Shown here one piece after another: positions 51,710 to 60,926 of a stretch of 63,353 nt of DNA. The stretch lies in the NCBI GenBank assembly GCA_023436115.1, contig JAEZKQ010000007.1, positions 1 to 63,353 of the forward strand, in the 5' to 3' direction. The position numbers were made by a program, and so were the translations under genes. The stretch's first letter is position 1. The number at the start of each line of letters is the position of its first letter. Source of the stretch: Bacillota bacterium (GTDB lineage: Bacteria > Bacillota > Clostridia > Christensenellales > SZUA-584). Under the pieces are notes generated by a model. The model saw nothing but the letters and a program-made list of their open reading frames with translations, searched no databases and was not told the origin of the DNA.

Positions 51710-53089
51710 ATGTCGCATCTGACACCCAAAGAAATCGTGGAAGCGCTCGATAAGTATATTATCGGTCAGGATAAAGCCAAAAGGGCGGTGGCCGTTGCGT
51801 TGCGCAACCGGTACAGACGGCAGCGTCTGGACCAGGAGATGCAGGACGAGATCACGCCCAAGAATATCATCATGGTGGGCCCCACGGGCGTGGGTAAAAC
51901 CGAGATTGCCAGAAGGCTGGCTAAACTGATGAACGCACCGTTTATTAAGGTAGAGGCCACGAAATTCACCGAAGTGGGCTATGTGGGCCGCGACGTGGAA
52001 TCGATGATACGCGATCTCGTGGAAGCTTCGATACGTATGGTGAAAGCCTCGCGCCGTGAGACGGTTCTCGAAAAAGCGCAGGCCATGGCCGAAGAAAGGC
52101 TGGCCGACGTGCTTGCGCCTATGCAAAAGAGACCCACACCGTCTCAGAACCCGTTTCAGGCGCTCTTGGGGCAAGGCCAGAGCGCGCCCGCCGAAACGCC
52201 TGAGGAAAAGCAGCGCCGCATGACAAAGCGCGAAGAAACGCTGGCGTTGCTGCGCGCGGGGCGGCTGGAAGACACGATGATAGAGATCGAGGTGGAGGAC
52301 AATGCCGCTCTAGGGATTGAGATCGCAGGCCTGGGCAGCGATATCAATATCGGCGAAATGTTCTCAGGAATATTGCCCAAAAAGACAAAGCGCCGCCGCG
52401 TGACCGTGGCTGAAGCGCGCAAGATATTCACGCAGGAAGAAGCCGACAAACTCATTGATATGGACGAAGTCATCAGCACGGCTGTGGAGCGCGCCGAGCA
52501 GGACGGCATCATATTCTTAGACGAGATCGATAAGATCGCGGGCAAAAACATGGGGCAGGGCCCCGATGTCTCCCGTGAAGGCGTTCAGCGCGATATACTG
52601 CCCATCGTGGAAGGTTCTACGGTGGTTACCAAATACGGGCCTGTCAAGACGGACTACATGCTGTTTATCGCGGCGGGCGCGTTTCATGTTGCGAAGATAT
52701 CCGATTTGATACCCGAGCTTCAGGGACGTTTTCCCATCAAGGTCGAGCTGCAAAGCTTAACGTGCGACGACTTAAAGCGCATTCTCACGCAACCAAAGAA
52801 CGCGCTGATCAAACAGTATATGGCGCTGCTCGAGGCGGACAACGTGCGGCTCACGTTCAAGGATGACGCTATCGATGAGATTGCGCGCTATGCTGTGATG
52901 GTGAATGAAACATCCGAAAATATCGGTGCTCGCCGTCTGCATACGGTGGTGGAAACGCTGCTTGAGGATATTGCGTATAACGCGGGCGGCAATCATCCCA
53001 TGATCGATCTTCAGATTGATGCCGAATATGTAAGAGAGCATCTGAAGGGACAGCTTAAAGACAACGACCTGCAAAAGCATATACTCTAG
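51710..53089 (+). CDS. hslU: ATP-dependent protease ATPase subunit HslU (ClpY)
   Basis: 459 residues. AAA+ ATPase with an I-domain insert (about 110-240). Walker A GPTGVGKTEIARRLAKL, Walker B IIFLDEIDKIAG, sensor region ELQGRFPIKVEL, and the pore loop near the first motif. GGAGGAGG lies before ATG 51710, one base after the hslV stop. codY, which often follows, is absent. Confidence 0.96.
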   Translation: MSHLTPKEIVEALDKYIIGQDKAKRAVAVALRNRYRRQRLDQEMQDEITPKNIIMVGPTGVGKTEIARRLAKLMNAPFIKVEATKFTEVGYVGRDVESMIRDLVEASIRMVKASRRETVLEKAQAMAEERLADVLAPMQKRPTPSQNPFQALLGQGQSAPAETPEEKQRRMTKREETLALLRAGRLEDTMIEIEVEDNAALGIEIAGLGSDINIGEMFSGILPKKTKRRRVTVAEARKIFTQEEADKLIDMDEVISTAVERAEQDGIIFLDEIDKIAGKNMGQGPDVSREGVQRDILPIVEGSTVVTKYGPVKTDYMLFIAAGAFHVAKISDLIPELQGRFPIKVELQSLTCDDLKRILTQPKNALIKQYMALLEADNVRLTFKDDAIDEIARYAVMVNETSENIGARRLHTVVETLLEDIAYNAGGNHPMIDLQIDAEYVREHLKGQLKDNDLQKHIL

Positions 53090-53185
53090 TATATCGCTTT
53101 TGGGCAATGCGCATAATAATGCTAACCATTTTACGGAGCCGAAAAGAGACAAAAGCTTTTAGGTTCAAGACAGGGGAGTGTTATT

Positions 53186-55558
53186 ATGAAAGCGATTGTG
53201 ATGGCGGGCGGTGAAGGTACTCGGCTTCGTCCGCTGACATGCGCCATGCCCAAGCCCATGGTTCCGCTGCTGGACAGACCGATGCTGGAATATACCATTG
53301 ATCACCTTCTGCGCTATGGTATCAGTGAGATGGCTATGACCTTGGGTTATCAGCCATCTGTGATTACCGGCTATTTTGAAGAGCATCAGCCGCGGGGCGC
53401 TTATATTGAATATTACATTGAAGATGTGCCTCTCGGCACCGCGGGCAGCGTAAAAAATGCCGCGGCGTTTGTGGACGGCACATTTTTGATACTCAGCGGC
53501 GATGCACTGACCGACATCGATCTGCAACTGGCTGTGCAGTCCCACAGGCAAAGCGGAGCCAAAGCCACTATCGTTTTAAAGCGCATGGGCAATCCTTCGG
53601 GTTATGGTGTCGTGATTTTGGACAAACAGGGGCGGGTGGAGCGTTTTGTCGAAAAACCCAGCTGGGAGGATGTTTTTTCCGATACCATCAACACAGGACT
53701 CTATATACTTGAACCCGACGTACTGGATTTAATACCCGAGGGGCAAACATTCGATTTTGCCAAAGACCTGTTTCCTCTCATGATGAGCAAAGGGCTCCCT
53801 ATATACGGCCATGTGGCAGCCGGTTATTGGTGCGACGTGGGCAATATCGAAAGCTATATACGCGCCCATGAAGACATGCTCAAAGGAGCTGTGAAAGTCA
53901 GCATCAAGGGACGCTGCGTCGGCGGTATCTGGGTAGGAGACGGCGTCTCCTTAAGCAGCTCCGCGCTGATACAGTCTCCCGGTTTTATCGGAGACGGCGT
54001 AACAATCGGAGACGGGGCAAAGATCGGGCGGTATTCATGTATCGGCGCGGGCTCCAGAATCGGCGCGTACGCCAATATCAAACGCAGTGTACTGCACAGC
54101 GGTTCGCGAGTAGGCCGTCATGCCAAGCTCAGCGGCTGTGTGGTGGCGGCTGAAAGCGCTGTCGGAGAACGTGCCAGCGTCTACGAAAACGCGGTTGTGG
54201 GTGAACGAAGCTCGCTGGGAGGAGAAAGCCGCGTGTCTCCGCGCGTTCGCATATGGCCTGAAAAGAATATCGGTTACGGGGCATCCGTCGCTGAGAATAT
54301 TGTATGGGGTTTTGGGGAACGCACGGGGCTCATCGGTAAGACAGGCTTTGTGGGCGATGTCGGCATGGACTTAACACCCGTCAAGCTCGCGCGTATTTTC
54401 GGCGCGGTGGGAGAACTTGCGTCGGGCAAGAGCGTGGCTGTGTGTGCGGATGGGAGCGCGCTGAGTCACGCGGCGCTCAAGCAGGCATCGGGTATGTTGA
54501 CGATGAGCGCTGTGGATGTGTTTGCACTCAGCGGTGTCACGAAGCCTATATGCGCGCTTGTGGGCGATATTATGAAGTGTGCGCTGTGCATCATGATACG
54601 TACGCAAAAACAGCATCTCTATGTGGACATATTTGAACCCGAGCTTTTCATGTTATCCAAATCGGCTCGTAAAAAAATTGAAGATAAGTATTTTTGTCAG
54701 GGTGAGATGCTGGCCTCATCAATCTGCGGCAAGGAAACATGGGTGGGCGCTGCCCAGAGCCTTTATATAAATACGGTTTTCCAGAAGATAGATTGGAGCG
54801 CCATTAAAACAGCAGGGCTTCGTGTGGTGATGGCAGGTAACCATGAAACTGATATTTTTGCCAAACGCGTCTTTGAAACGATTGGAATGCGCGTCTTTTC
54901 TGACGCAGGGAACGATGTTGCGGCCGCAATACGCGACCACAACGCTGCCTTTGGCGTGCGTTTATCAAGAAACGGTATGGTCAGCGCGCTTTACCTGCCA
55001 AGCGGTCGTGTGATGGGGCCGGAGGAATGGCAGTCGCTCTGCTACTACCTTGTGTTCAGCAGCTTGAATAAACCGAATGTGAATCTGCCCAGCGGAATTT
55101 CGCGCAGTGTGGTTGCTGCCGCAGACATTCTGAGCTTAAGCTATGAGTTTACGTCTGAGGAGGATGCCGTCTCCGATTTATCAACCGATCAGCGTCGCAT
55201 CATTTACGATGGGATTTTCAGCGTTTGCCGATTCTTAGAGCATTTGGCGCGTACCGGTTTAACAGCAGACGAGGTTGCCGCTGTCATCACACAGCCGCAT
55301 GCCAGAGTGAAAGCAATCAGCTGTGATTGGGATGATATCGGACGCGTCATCGGAGCGATGTATGCACGCGGCGGCGCTTATGCCAACGAAGGCCTCAGGC
55401 TCGATGTTCAGGGCGGATTCGGCTATATCTGCCCTCATGCCACAAGGCCCACGATCATTATTCGCACCGAGGGAGACACCGAAGAGTTCGCTCAGGAGCT
55501 CTGTGAAACCTATGCCGATATGGTGCGTCGTATCGTTCGGCAGTCTAAACAAGAATAG
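53186..55558 (+). CDS. Sugar-1-phosphate nucleotidyltransferase fused to a degenerate phosphomannomutase-like domain
   Basis: 790 residues, three parts. An N-terminal nucleotidyltransferase (about 1-235: MAGGEGTRLRPLTCAMPKPM, DVPLGTAGSVKNA, SGDALTDID) is followed by a left-handed beta-helix (about 255-370: hexapeptide repeats such as VTIGDGAKIGRYSCIG). The rest resembles phosphomannomutase (GKTGFVGDVGMDLTPVKL), but the catalytic TASHNP phosphoserine loop is absent, and the usual D-x-R-x-S-S site reads DGSALSH. The mutase is therefore probably inactive or regulatory. The nucleotidyltransferase likely makes GDP-mannose or a similar NDP-sugar, which could feed the PMT pathway nine kb upstream. 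Start has AGGGGAG upstream. Confidence 0.85.
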   Translation: MKAIVMAGGEGTRLRPLTCAMPKPMVPLLDRPMLEYTIDHLLRYGISEMAMTLGYQPSVITGYFEEHQPRGAYIEYYIEDVPLGTAGSVKNAAAFVDGTFLILSGDALTDIDLQLAVQSHRQSGAKATIVLKRMGNPSGYGVVILDKQGRVERFVEKPSWEDVFSDTINTGLYILEPDVLDLIPEGQTFDFAKDLFPLMMSKGLPIYGHVAAGYWCDVGNIESYIRAHEDMLKGAVKVSIKGRCVGGIWVGDGVSLSSSALIQSPGFIGDGVTIGDGAKIGRYSCIGAGSRIGAYANIKRSVLHSGSRVGRHAKLSGCVVAAESAVGERASVYENAVVGERSSLGGESRVSPRVRIWPEKNIGYGASVAENIVWGFGERTGLIGKTGFVGDVGMDLTPVKLARIFGAVGELASGKSVAVCADGSALSHAALKQASGMLTMSAVDVFALSGVTKPICALVGDIMKCALCIMIRTQKQHLYVDIFEPELFMLSKSARKKIEDKYFCQGEMLASSICGKETWVGAAQSLYINTVFQKIDWSAIKTAGLRVVMAGNHETDIFAKRVFETIGMRVFSDAGNDVAAAIRDHNAAFGVRLSRNGMVSALYLPSGRVMGPEEWQSLCYYLVFSSLNKPNVNLPSGISRSVVAAADILSLSYEFTSEEDAVSDLSTDQRRIIYDGIFSVCRFLEHLARTGLTADEVAAVITQPHARVKAISCDWDDIGRVIGAMYARGGAYANEGLRLDVQGGFGYICPHATRPTIIIRTEGDTEEFAQELCETYADMVRRIVRQSKQE

Positions 55559-55571
55559 GGTTGTTCTAAGG

Positions 55572-55603
55572 GGCTGCCTGAAACTAAACGGGCAGCCTTT
55601 TTT
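55572..55603 (+). terminator. Intrinsic terminator after the nucleotidyltransferase gene
   Basis: GGCTGCC at 55572-55578 pairs with GGCAGCC at 55591-55597, followed by six T. Confidence 0.88.
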
Positions 55604-55646
55604 GATTGAATCATATACCGTATGGAGGGTTTTTTTAGGCGTAGAG

Positions 55647-55674
55647 TTGAGAGAATGCGTAAATGTGGTATAAT
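55647..55674 (+). promoter_or_regulatory. Promoter of RNase J
   Basis: TTGAGA at 55647-55652 and TATAAT at 55669-55674, spacing 16 bp. Its position rules out the in-frame ATG codons upstream of it as starts. Confidence 0.7.
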
Positions 55675-55762
55675 GAAGATGAAAAAGTGTCTTTTGGCGC
55701 GCTTGCATATGAAATATTCATGTTTTATTATAGATATGACGACGAAAGAAAGGAAACATATT

Positions 55763-57439
55763 TTGGCAAGAAAGCAGCAACAACAGCAGCATAATATTCG
55801 AATCACTCCGCTGGGCGGCATCGGCGAAGTGGGAAAAAATATGACTGTTATAGAGTACGGTGAAGAAATGGTCGTGATCGACTGCGGCTTGTGCTTCCCG
55901 AGAGAAGATATGCTGGGTGTTGATTATGTGATACCCGATATCACCTACTTAAGAAAAAACAAAGAAAAGATAAAAGCCATGCTGATCACGCATGGACATG
56001 AAGACCATATCGGAGCGACGCCGTATCTGCTCCCCGAAATCGGTGCGCCTGTATACGGTACGGATCTCACACTGGCTTTGGTGGAAACAAAGCTGGCAGA
56101 ACACAAGGCAGAAGGCGTGACATTAAACGTTATCAAGCCGGGCGACAGCTTCACCGCGGGGGTCTTCGAAATCGAAGCGATACGTGTGACGCACAGTATA
56201 GACGCTTCGTTAGCGTTTGCCATACACACACCCGAAGGAACGATCGTGCACACGGGAGACTTTAAGGTAGACTATACGCCGGTGGACGGCAAGGTGATAG
56301 ACCTTGCAAAATTTGCGCAGCTGGGCAACGACGGTGTACTGGCCCTTTTATCCGACAGCACCAACGCGGAAAACCCGGGCTTTACCATGTCGGAAAGCCG
56401 GGTGGGCGATATGTTCGAAAGCTACTTTAAAAAGGCGACGGGCCGCATTATTGTCGCGACATTCGCTTCTAATATCCATCGCTTGCAGCAGGTTATCAGC
56501 GCCTCCAAACGCTACGGCCGCAAGGTGTGCCTCACAGGCCGCAGCATGCTCAAAATTGCCAAGGTCGCAATGCAGCTGGGGTATCTGGATTTGGATGAAG
56601 ACTTGCTTGTAGAGCCCGAAGATCTCGAAAAGATGAAGAAGAACAAGATCGTGATACTCACAACGGGCAGCCAGGGCGAAACAATGTCCGGTCTTGTGCG
56701 TATGGCGGCGGGAGAGCACAAGAAGCTCTCGATGATCCCCGGTGATCTTGTAATCATCTCATCGACCCCGATACCGGGCAACGAACGCTATGTATCCGAT
56801 GTCATTAATATGCTGTACCGCAAGGGCGCGGATGTCATCAACGAAGGTGTGGCCGACGTGCATGTGTCGGGCCACGCGTGCGAAGAGGAATTGAAGCTGA
56901 TACTTTCGCTTACAAAACCCAAATATTTTATTCCCGTACACGGCGAATACCGGCATCTGTACCGGCATGCCGCGTTGGCGGAGAATCAGGGCATCAAGCG
57001 CAGCCACATTTTTATACCTGAGATCGGTAAAGTGATCGAGCTGGGCAAGAAGTTTTCTCGTTTCACGGAGACGGTGCCCTCGGGCAGCGTGATTATCGAC
57101 GGGCTGGGCGTGGGCGATGTGGGCAATGTCGTGCTGCGAGATAGAAAGCTGCTCTCTCAGGACGGCCTGTTTATCGTTGTTGTGACGATTTCCTCGGAAA
57201 CGGGCGAGCTCGTAGCAGGGCCGGAAATCATATCGCGCGGTTTTGTGTACATGAGAGAGTCAACAGATCTATTGGAAAGCGCGCGTAAGATCATTGTGGA
57301 TGTTGTGGCCGACTGCGGGCGCAACAAGGTGACAGAATGGACAACGATCAAAGGACGCATTAAAAAGGCGCTTCGCAGCTTCCTGTATGAGAGTACAAAA
57401 CGCAATCCGATGATACTGCCCATCATTATTGACATTTAA
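55763..57439 (+). CDS. rnj: Ribonuclease J
   Basis: 558 residues, the usual size. The N-terminus has a QQQQQ tract, then ITPLGGIGEVGKNMTVIEYG. Metallo-beta-lactamase/beta-CASP motifs are THGHEDHIGA, HTGDFKVD, DSTNAENPG and HVSGHACEEELKL, with PVHGEYRHL. It acts in 5'-3' exonucleolytic and endonucleolytic mRNA decay and rRNA processing. TTG 55763 is chosen because it gives the family N-terminus and has AAAGGA about 9 bp upstream; ATG 55738 is an alternative. The next frame starts at the stop. Confidence 0.95.
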   Translation: MARKQQQQQHNIRITPLGGIGEVGKNMTVIEYGEEMVVIDCGLCFPREDMLGVDYVIPDITYLRKNKEKIKAMLITHGHEDHIGATPYLLPEIGAPVYGTDLTLALVETKLAEHKAEGVTLNVIKPGDSFTAGVFEIEAIRVTHSIDASLAFAIHTPEGTIVHTGDFKVDYTPVDGKVIDLAKFAQLGNDGVLALLSDSTNAENPGFTMSESRVGDMFESYFKKATGRIIVATFASNIHRLQQVISASKRYGRKVCLTGRSMLKIAKVAMQLGYLDLDEDLLVEPEDLEKMKKNKIVILTTGSQGETMSGLVRMAAGEHKKLSMIPGDLVIISSTPIPGNERYVSDVINMLYRKGADVINEGVADVHVSGHACEEELKLILSLTKPKYFIPVHGEYRHLYRHAALAENQGIKRSHIFIPEIGKVIELGKKFSRFTETVPSGSVIIDGLGVGDVGNVVLRDRKLLSQDGLFIVVVTISSETGELVAGPEIISRGFVYMRESTDLLESARKIIVDVVADCGRNKVTEWTTIKGRIKKALRSFLYESTKRNPMILPIIIDI

Positions 57440-57500
57440 GCCTGCCTGTGTTTTTTGGGGTTGCGTGGTTATCGATAAATATGTTTTAGCGGGGTTTCTT

Positions 57501-57938
57501 ATGGGTTATACGGAAAAAGCACTAAACTATTTTTCAAATAATTTTAACTGTTCACAAGCGGTATTCACCGCTTTCGCAGTTGATATGGGTATGGAAGAGC
57601 AGTTAGCGCTTAAGCTGGCCACATCTTTTGGCGGGGGCGCAAGGTGCGGGCAAATATGTGGGGCTGTTTCAGGCGCTTTGATGGCTCTCGGACTCAAATA
57701 CGGCCATTGCCATTCAGGCGACAGCGAAGAAAAAGCCAAAGCTTACGCGCTTGCGGTAGAGTTTAATAAGCGCTTTTGCGAAAAGAACGGAACGGTTGTA
57801 TGTAAGGAACTGCTTGGCTACGACATATCTGTTCCCGAAGAAAAAGAAGAGATCATAAAAAGAGATCTTTTTTCGACAATTTGTCCCAAAGCGATATCCG
57901 ATGCTGTTGAAATTGTTCAACAAATGTTAACGCAATAA
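57501..57938 (+). CDS. C_GCAxxG_C_C family protein
   Basis: 145 residues. Cys pattern NCSQAVFTAFA, GGGARCGQICGAVSGALMALG, then HCHSG and two later Cys (VVCKELL and TICPKAI), the signature that names the family. Members are thought to bind a redox cofactor or metal cluster, but function is not established. ATG 57501 is chosen for its match to the family start MGYTEKALNYF; an upstream frame reading into RNase J lacks a ribosome binding site. Confidence 0.87.
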   Translation: MGYTEKALNYFSNNFNCSQAVFTAFAVDMGMEEQLALKLATSFGGGARCGQICGAVSGALMALGLKYGHCHSGDSEEKAKAYALAVEFNKRFCEKNGTVVCKELLGYDISVPEEKEEIIKRDLFSTICPKAISDAVEIVQQMLTQ

Positions 57939-58006
57939 ACGGCATAAATGCTTTATAGTTGAAGCAGGGTGGTTTCAAACCTTTAACGAGGCAAAGGAGT
58001 AGTGGA

Positions 58007-58354
58007 ATGCTGGTTTACGATAAAGCTCATGAGCTTGCAAACGAGATCAAGAAAAGCGCGGACTATAAGGAATATGCCCGTTTGAAAGAGATTGTGAGCG
58101 CTGATGAAAAAACAAAAGCGCTGCTTGCCGACTACAAGAAATTGCAATTGGAAGCTCAGGCTGGATTCCTCGCGGGCCAACAGCCGTCCGAAGAGTCGAT
58201 GGACAAACTTAAAAAACTCGGGGAAGTGCTGGCGTTCAATCCGGATGTCACCGCGTTCTTTGCTGCCGAATACCGATTCCAGACGATCATGAGCGACGTT
58301 TACAAAATTCTTGGCGACGCGTGTGGTTTCGGATTCGATCTTTTTTCAGAGTAG
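58007..58354 (+). CDS. YlbF/YmcA-type regulator of RNase Y
   Basis: 115 residues, almost all helical: VYDKAHELANEIKKSADYKEY, then ADEKTKALLADYKKLQLEAQ, and a conserved LAFNPDVTAFFAAEYRFQTI. YlbF family proteins form a complex that modulates RNase Y in Bacillus. AAAGGAG lies 7 bp before ATG 58007. It sits between RNase J and MltG, and the RNA-decay context is apt. Confidence 0.88.
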   Translation: MLVYDKAHELANEIKKSADYKEYARLKEIVSADEKTKALLADYKKLQLEAQAGFLAGQQPSEESMDKLKKLGEVLAFNPDVTAFFAAEYRFQTIMSDVYKILGDACGFGFDLFSE

Positions 58355-58361
58355 GTGTGTA

Positions 58362-59645
58362 ATGGCAGATAAAACCGATAAGAATAAATGGATCGACGAT
58401 ATAGACACAACGCGTGCGTTTTCTCCGGTATCCGCCTCAGATAATAGCGATCAGGGGGAAACCCGTAAGTTTTCGCTGGATGGCGGCCCCGAAGAACCTC
58501 GTGAAAGATGTGAGGAGCGCGGCTCGCTTAAGGAGTTGCCGACCGGGGCACTGATTTGGCGCATCGGGCGGCCGCTGCTTATATTGCTCATCAGCCTTGC
58601 CATTATTTTGTTCCTTGGCATTACAGCTTTTCATTTTATCCAGGATAGTTACATTTCTCCCGTGGCAGCGGATACCTCTCAGTTGGTTCATGTTGAAATC
58701 AAATCGGGGTCATCGTTGTCTACGATTGCATCTGAACTTTATGATAATGGGATTATCCGCAATAAGTTCGCGTTTCAGCTCTATGTCGACCTTAACGATA
58801 TGGGCGGAAGCCTTCAGGCGGGAAAATATGATCTTTCTCCGGGTATGACATTAGAGCAGATTGCCGATAAGTTGGCTGAGGGTGACGGCGGACGCAAGAC
58901 GTTTAAAATCACATTTACCGAAGGTTCTACCGTCACGAATATGGCGGATAAGCTTGTTGAGAAAGGGATTTTCGACAGGAAAAAGCGCAATGAGTTTTTA
59001 AAACTTTGTAACGATGCGAAAGCTTTTGCTGACTACGATTTTATTGCGGCGCTGCAAAGCACGGCAAAATTGGAAGGCCGCAGATATTTGCTGGAAGGCT
59101 ATTTATTCCCGGATACCTATGAGTTCTATGTTGATGTTGAGCCTATCGATGTGATCAAGAAGCTGCTGGGCCGATTCGACGAGATATTTATTGCGGAATA
59201 TGAAGAACGTGCGGAAGAGATAGGGATGACGATCGACCAAGTCGTCACACTCGCCTCCATCATCGAGTGGGAGGCGCAGCCGGGTGACTTTAAAAAAGTA
59301 TCGGCCGTTTTCTATAACAGGATTGATGATGAAGAGATATTGGGTTCCTGTGCGACGATGGGCTATGTGACGGGCGTTAAGAAGCTGACTTATACAGAAG
59401 ATGAGAGAGCTATTGACTCCCCGTATAATACCTATAAATACGCAGGGCTGCCCATTGGACCTATCGCCAGCCCCGGTGAAAAAGCGATTGCGGCAGCGCT
59501 GTTTCCGGACGAGGAATTCAGGTCTGAAGGATACTTTTACTTCTGCAGCAAGGATCCGAAAACGGGTGAGCTGGCATTTGCCAAGACGATGGCTGAACAT
59601 GATGAAAACGTGGCCCTCTATAAAGACCTTTGGGATGTTCAATAA
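58362..59645 (+). CDS. mltG: Endolytic transglycosylase MltG
   Basis: 427 residues. A Pro/charged cytoplasmic tail (about 1-70) leads to one TM (LLILLISLAIILFLGITAF), a LysM-like region, and the YceG catalytic domain with LASIIEWEAQ (catalytic Glu) and DSPYNTYKYAGLPIGPIASP. It cleaves nascent glycan strands and terminates peptidoglycan polymerisation. The Glu motif is preceded by IIEW in place of the usual IVEK. ATG 58362 follows the ylbF stop by 7 bp. It overlaps the next gene's start by one base. Confidence 0.93.
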   Translation: MADKTDKNKWIDDIDTTRAFSPVSASDNSDQGETRKFSLDGGPEEPRERCEERGSLKELPTGALIWRIGRPLLILLISLAIILFLGITAFHFIQDSYISPVAADTSQLVHVEIKSGSSLSTIASELYDNGIIRNKFAFQLYVDLNDMGGSLQAGKYDLSPGMTLEQIADKLAEGDGGRKTFKITFTEGSTVTNMADKLVEKGIFDRKKRNEFLKLCNDAKAFADYDFIAALQSTAKLEGRRYLLEGYLFPDTYEFYVDVEPIDVIKKLLGRFDEIFIAEYEERAEEIGMTIDQVVTLASIIEWEAQPGDFKKVSAVFYNRIDDEEILGSCATMGYVTGVKKLTYTEDERAIDSPYNTYKYAGLPIGPIASPGEKAIAAALFPDEEFRSEGYFYFCSKDPKTGELAFAKTMAEHDENVALYKDLWDVQ

Positions 59646-60868
59646 TGGGGATTGACAAAGTTGAATTGCTTGCGCCCGCAGGCAGCATGGAAAGTCTGCG
59701 GGCAGCGGCTGATTATGGCGCAGATGCCGTCTATGCGGCGGGAAAATCATACGGACTTCGTGCCTTTGCGGATAACTTTTCACCGGAAGAGATAGCAAAA
59801 GCGGCGGCGTTTCTGCACAGCCGCGGTAAGAGCCTATATATCACACTGAACGCCGTGTTCCATTCGTGTGACTTTGAAGGGCTTGATGATTATATATCGC
59901 AGCTTTCTGAATCGAAAGTGGATGCCTTTATCATTTCTGATCCGGGCGTTTTAAGTGTGGCCAAGCGTATCGCGCCGCATATTCCCGTTCATATCAGCAC
60001 ACAGGCCAGCACATCCAATGCGCACGCCGCACGCTTCTGGCACGAACAGGGCGCAAGCCGTGTTGTTCTGGCGCGTGAGCTGTCCTTAAAAGAAATCGCC
60101 GAAATACGGGACAAAACGCCCAAAACGCTGGAGCTTGAAGCGTTTGTTCATGGAGCGATGTGTATCGCATATTCGGGGCGGTGTCTTTTGAGCAGCTTCA
60201 CCACAGGGCGCAGCGGTAACGGCGGAGCCTGTGCCCAGCCTTGCCGCTGGGAATATCATATCTATGAAAAGGGCTATGACGGCGAGTATTTTCCTATTTT
60301 TGCGGACGACAGAGGCACCTATGTATTAAATTCCAAAGACCTTTGTATGGTCGAGCACTTGGACGATATGATAAAAGCGGGCATTATGTCTCTTAAAATT
60401 GAGGGGCGCATGAAATCTGCATATTATGTGGCTTGTGTGACACGTGCATATCGGCATGCGCTGCAAGACATTGCCCAAGGCAAGCCTTTCGATCCTACGT
60501 TGCTGGATGAGATCGCGAAAGCGGGCAGCCGTGCGTATACGACAGGATTTTATTTTGGAAATCCGAGGGAACAAGGGCAGGACACACGCCGCGGCGTTAT
60601 TGAGCGTACTCACGATTTTGTGGGCGTCGTAAAAGCCCCAGATGATGAAAACGGATGGGCACTGTTTGAGCAGCGCGGTAAAATCTGTGTGGATGATACG
60701 CTTGAGGTATTATCTCCTCGGGAAGGCAGCACATTTACCGTCACAGGTTTACGCACGCCGGAAGGCGAGGAAAGAGACTGCGCGCCTCATCCCAAGGAAT
60801 TGATGCTGTTGCATGGCGCAAAGGGGCTAAAGACTGGTGATATGCTGCGAAAGAAGAGGGAAGTATAA
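59645..60868 (+). CDS. trhP: U32-family tRNA uridine-hydroxylation protein TrhP
   Basis: 407 residues. VELLAPAGSMESLRAAADYG at the start and the U32 signature EAFVHGAMCIAYSGRCLLSS, then GRSGNGGACAQPCRW, with Fe-S-type Cys residues. The mltG-U32 order matches yrrL-yrrN/O of Bacillus, whose products are TrhP proteins for 5-hydroxyuridine in tRNA; the older label is peptidase U32. The name here is by homology and context. Its start overlaps the mltG stop by one base. Confidence 0.88.
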   Translation: MGIDKVELLAPAGSMESLRAAADYGADAVYAAGKSYGLRAFADNFSPEEIAKAAAFLHSRGKSLYITLNAVFHSCDFEGLDDYISQLSESKVDAFIISDPGVLSVAKRIAPHIPVHISTQASTSNAHAARFWHEQGASRVVLARELSLKEIAEIRDKTPKTLELEAFVHGAMCIAYSGRCLLSSFTTGRSGNGGACAQPCRWEYHIYEKGYDGEYFPIFADDRGTYVLNSKDLCMVEHLDDMIKAGIMSLKIEGRMKSAYYVACVTRAYRHALQDIAQGKPFDPTLLDEIAKAGSRAYTTGFYFGNPREQGQDTRRGVIERTHDFVGVVKAPDDENGWALFEQRGKICVDDTLEVLSPREGSTFTVTGLRTPEGEERDCAPHPKELMLLHGAKGLKTGDMLRKKREV

Positions 60869-60926
60869 GTAACAGCATCTAAGCACATCTACAAATCGAA
60901 AAGAAAAACAGGAAAGGACACCTTTT

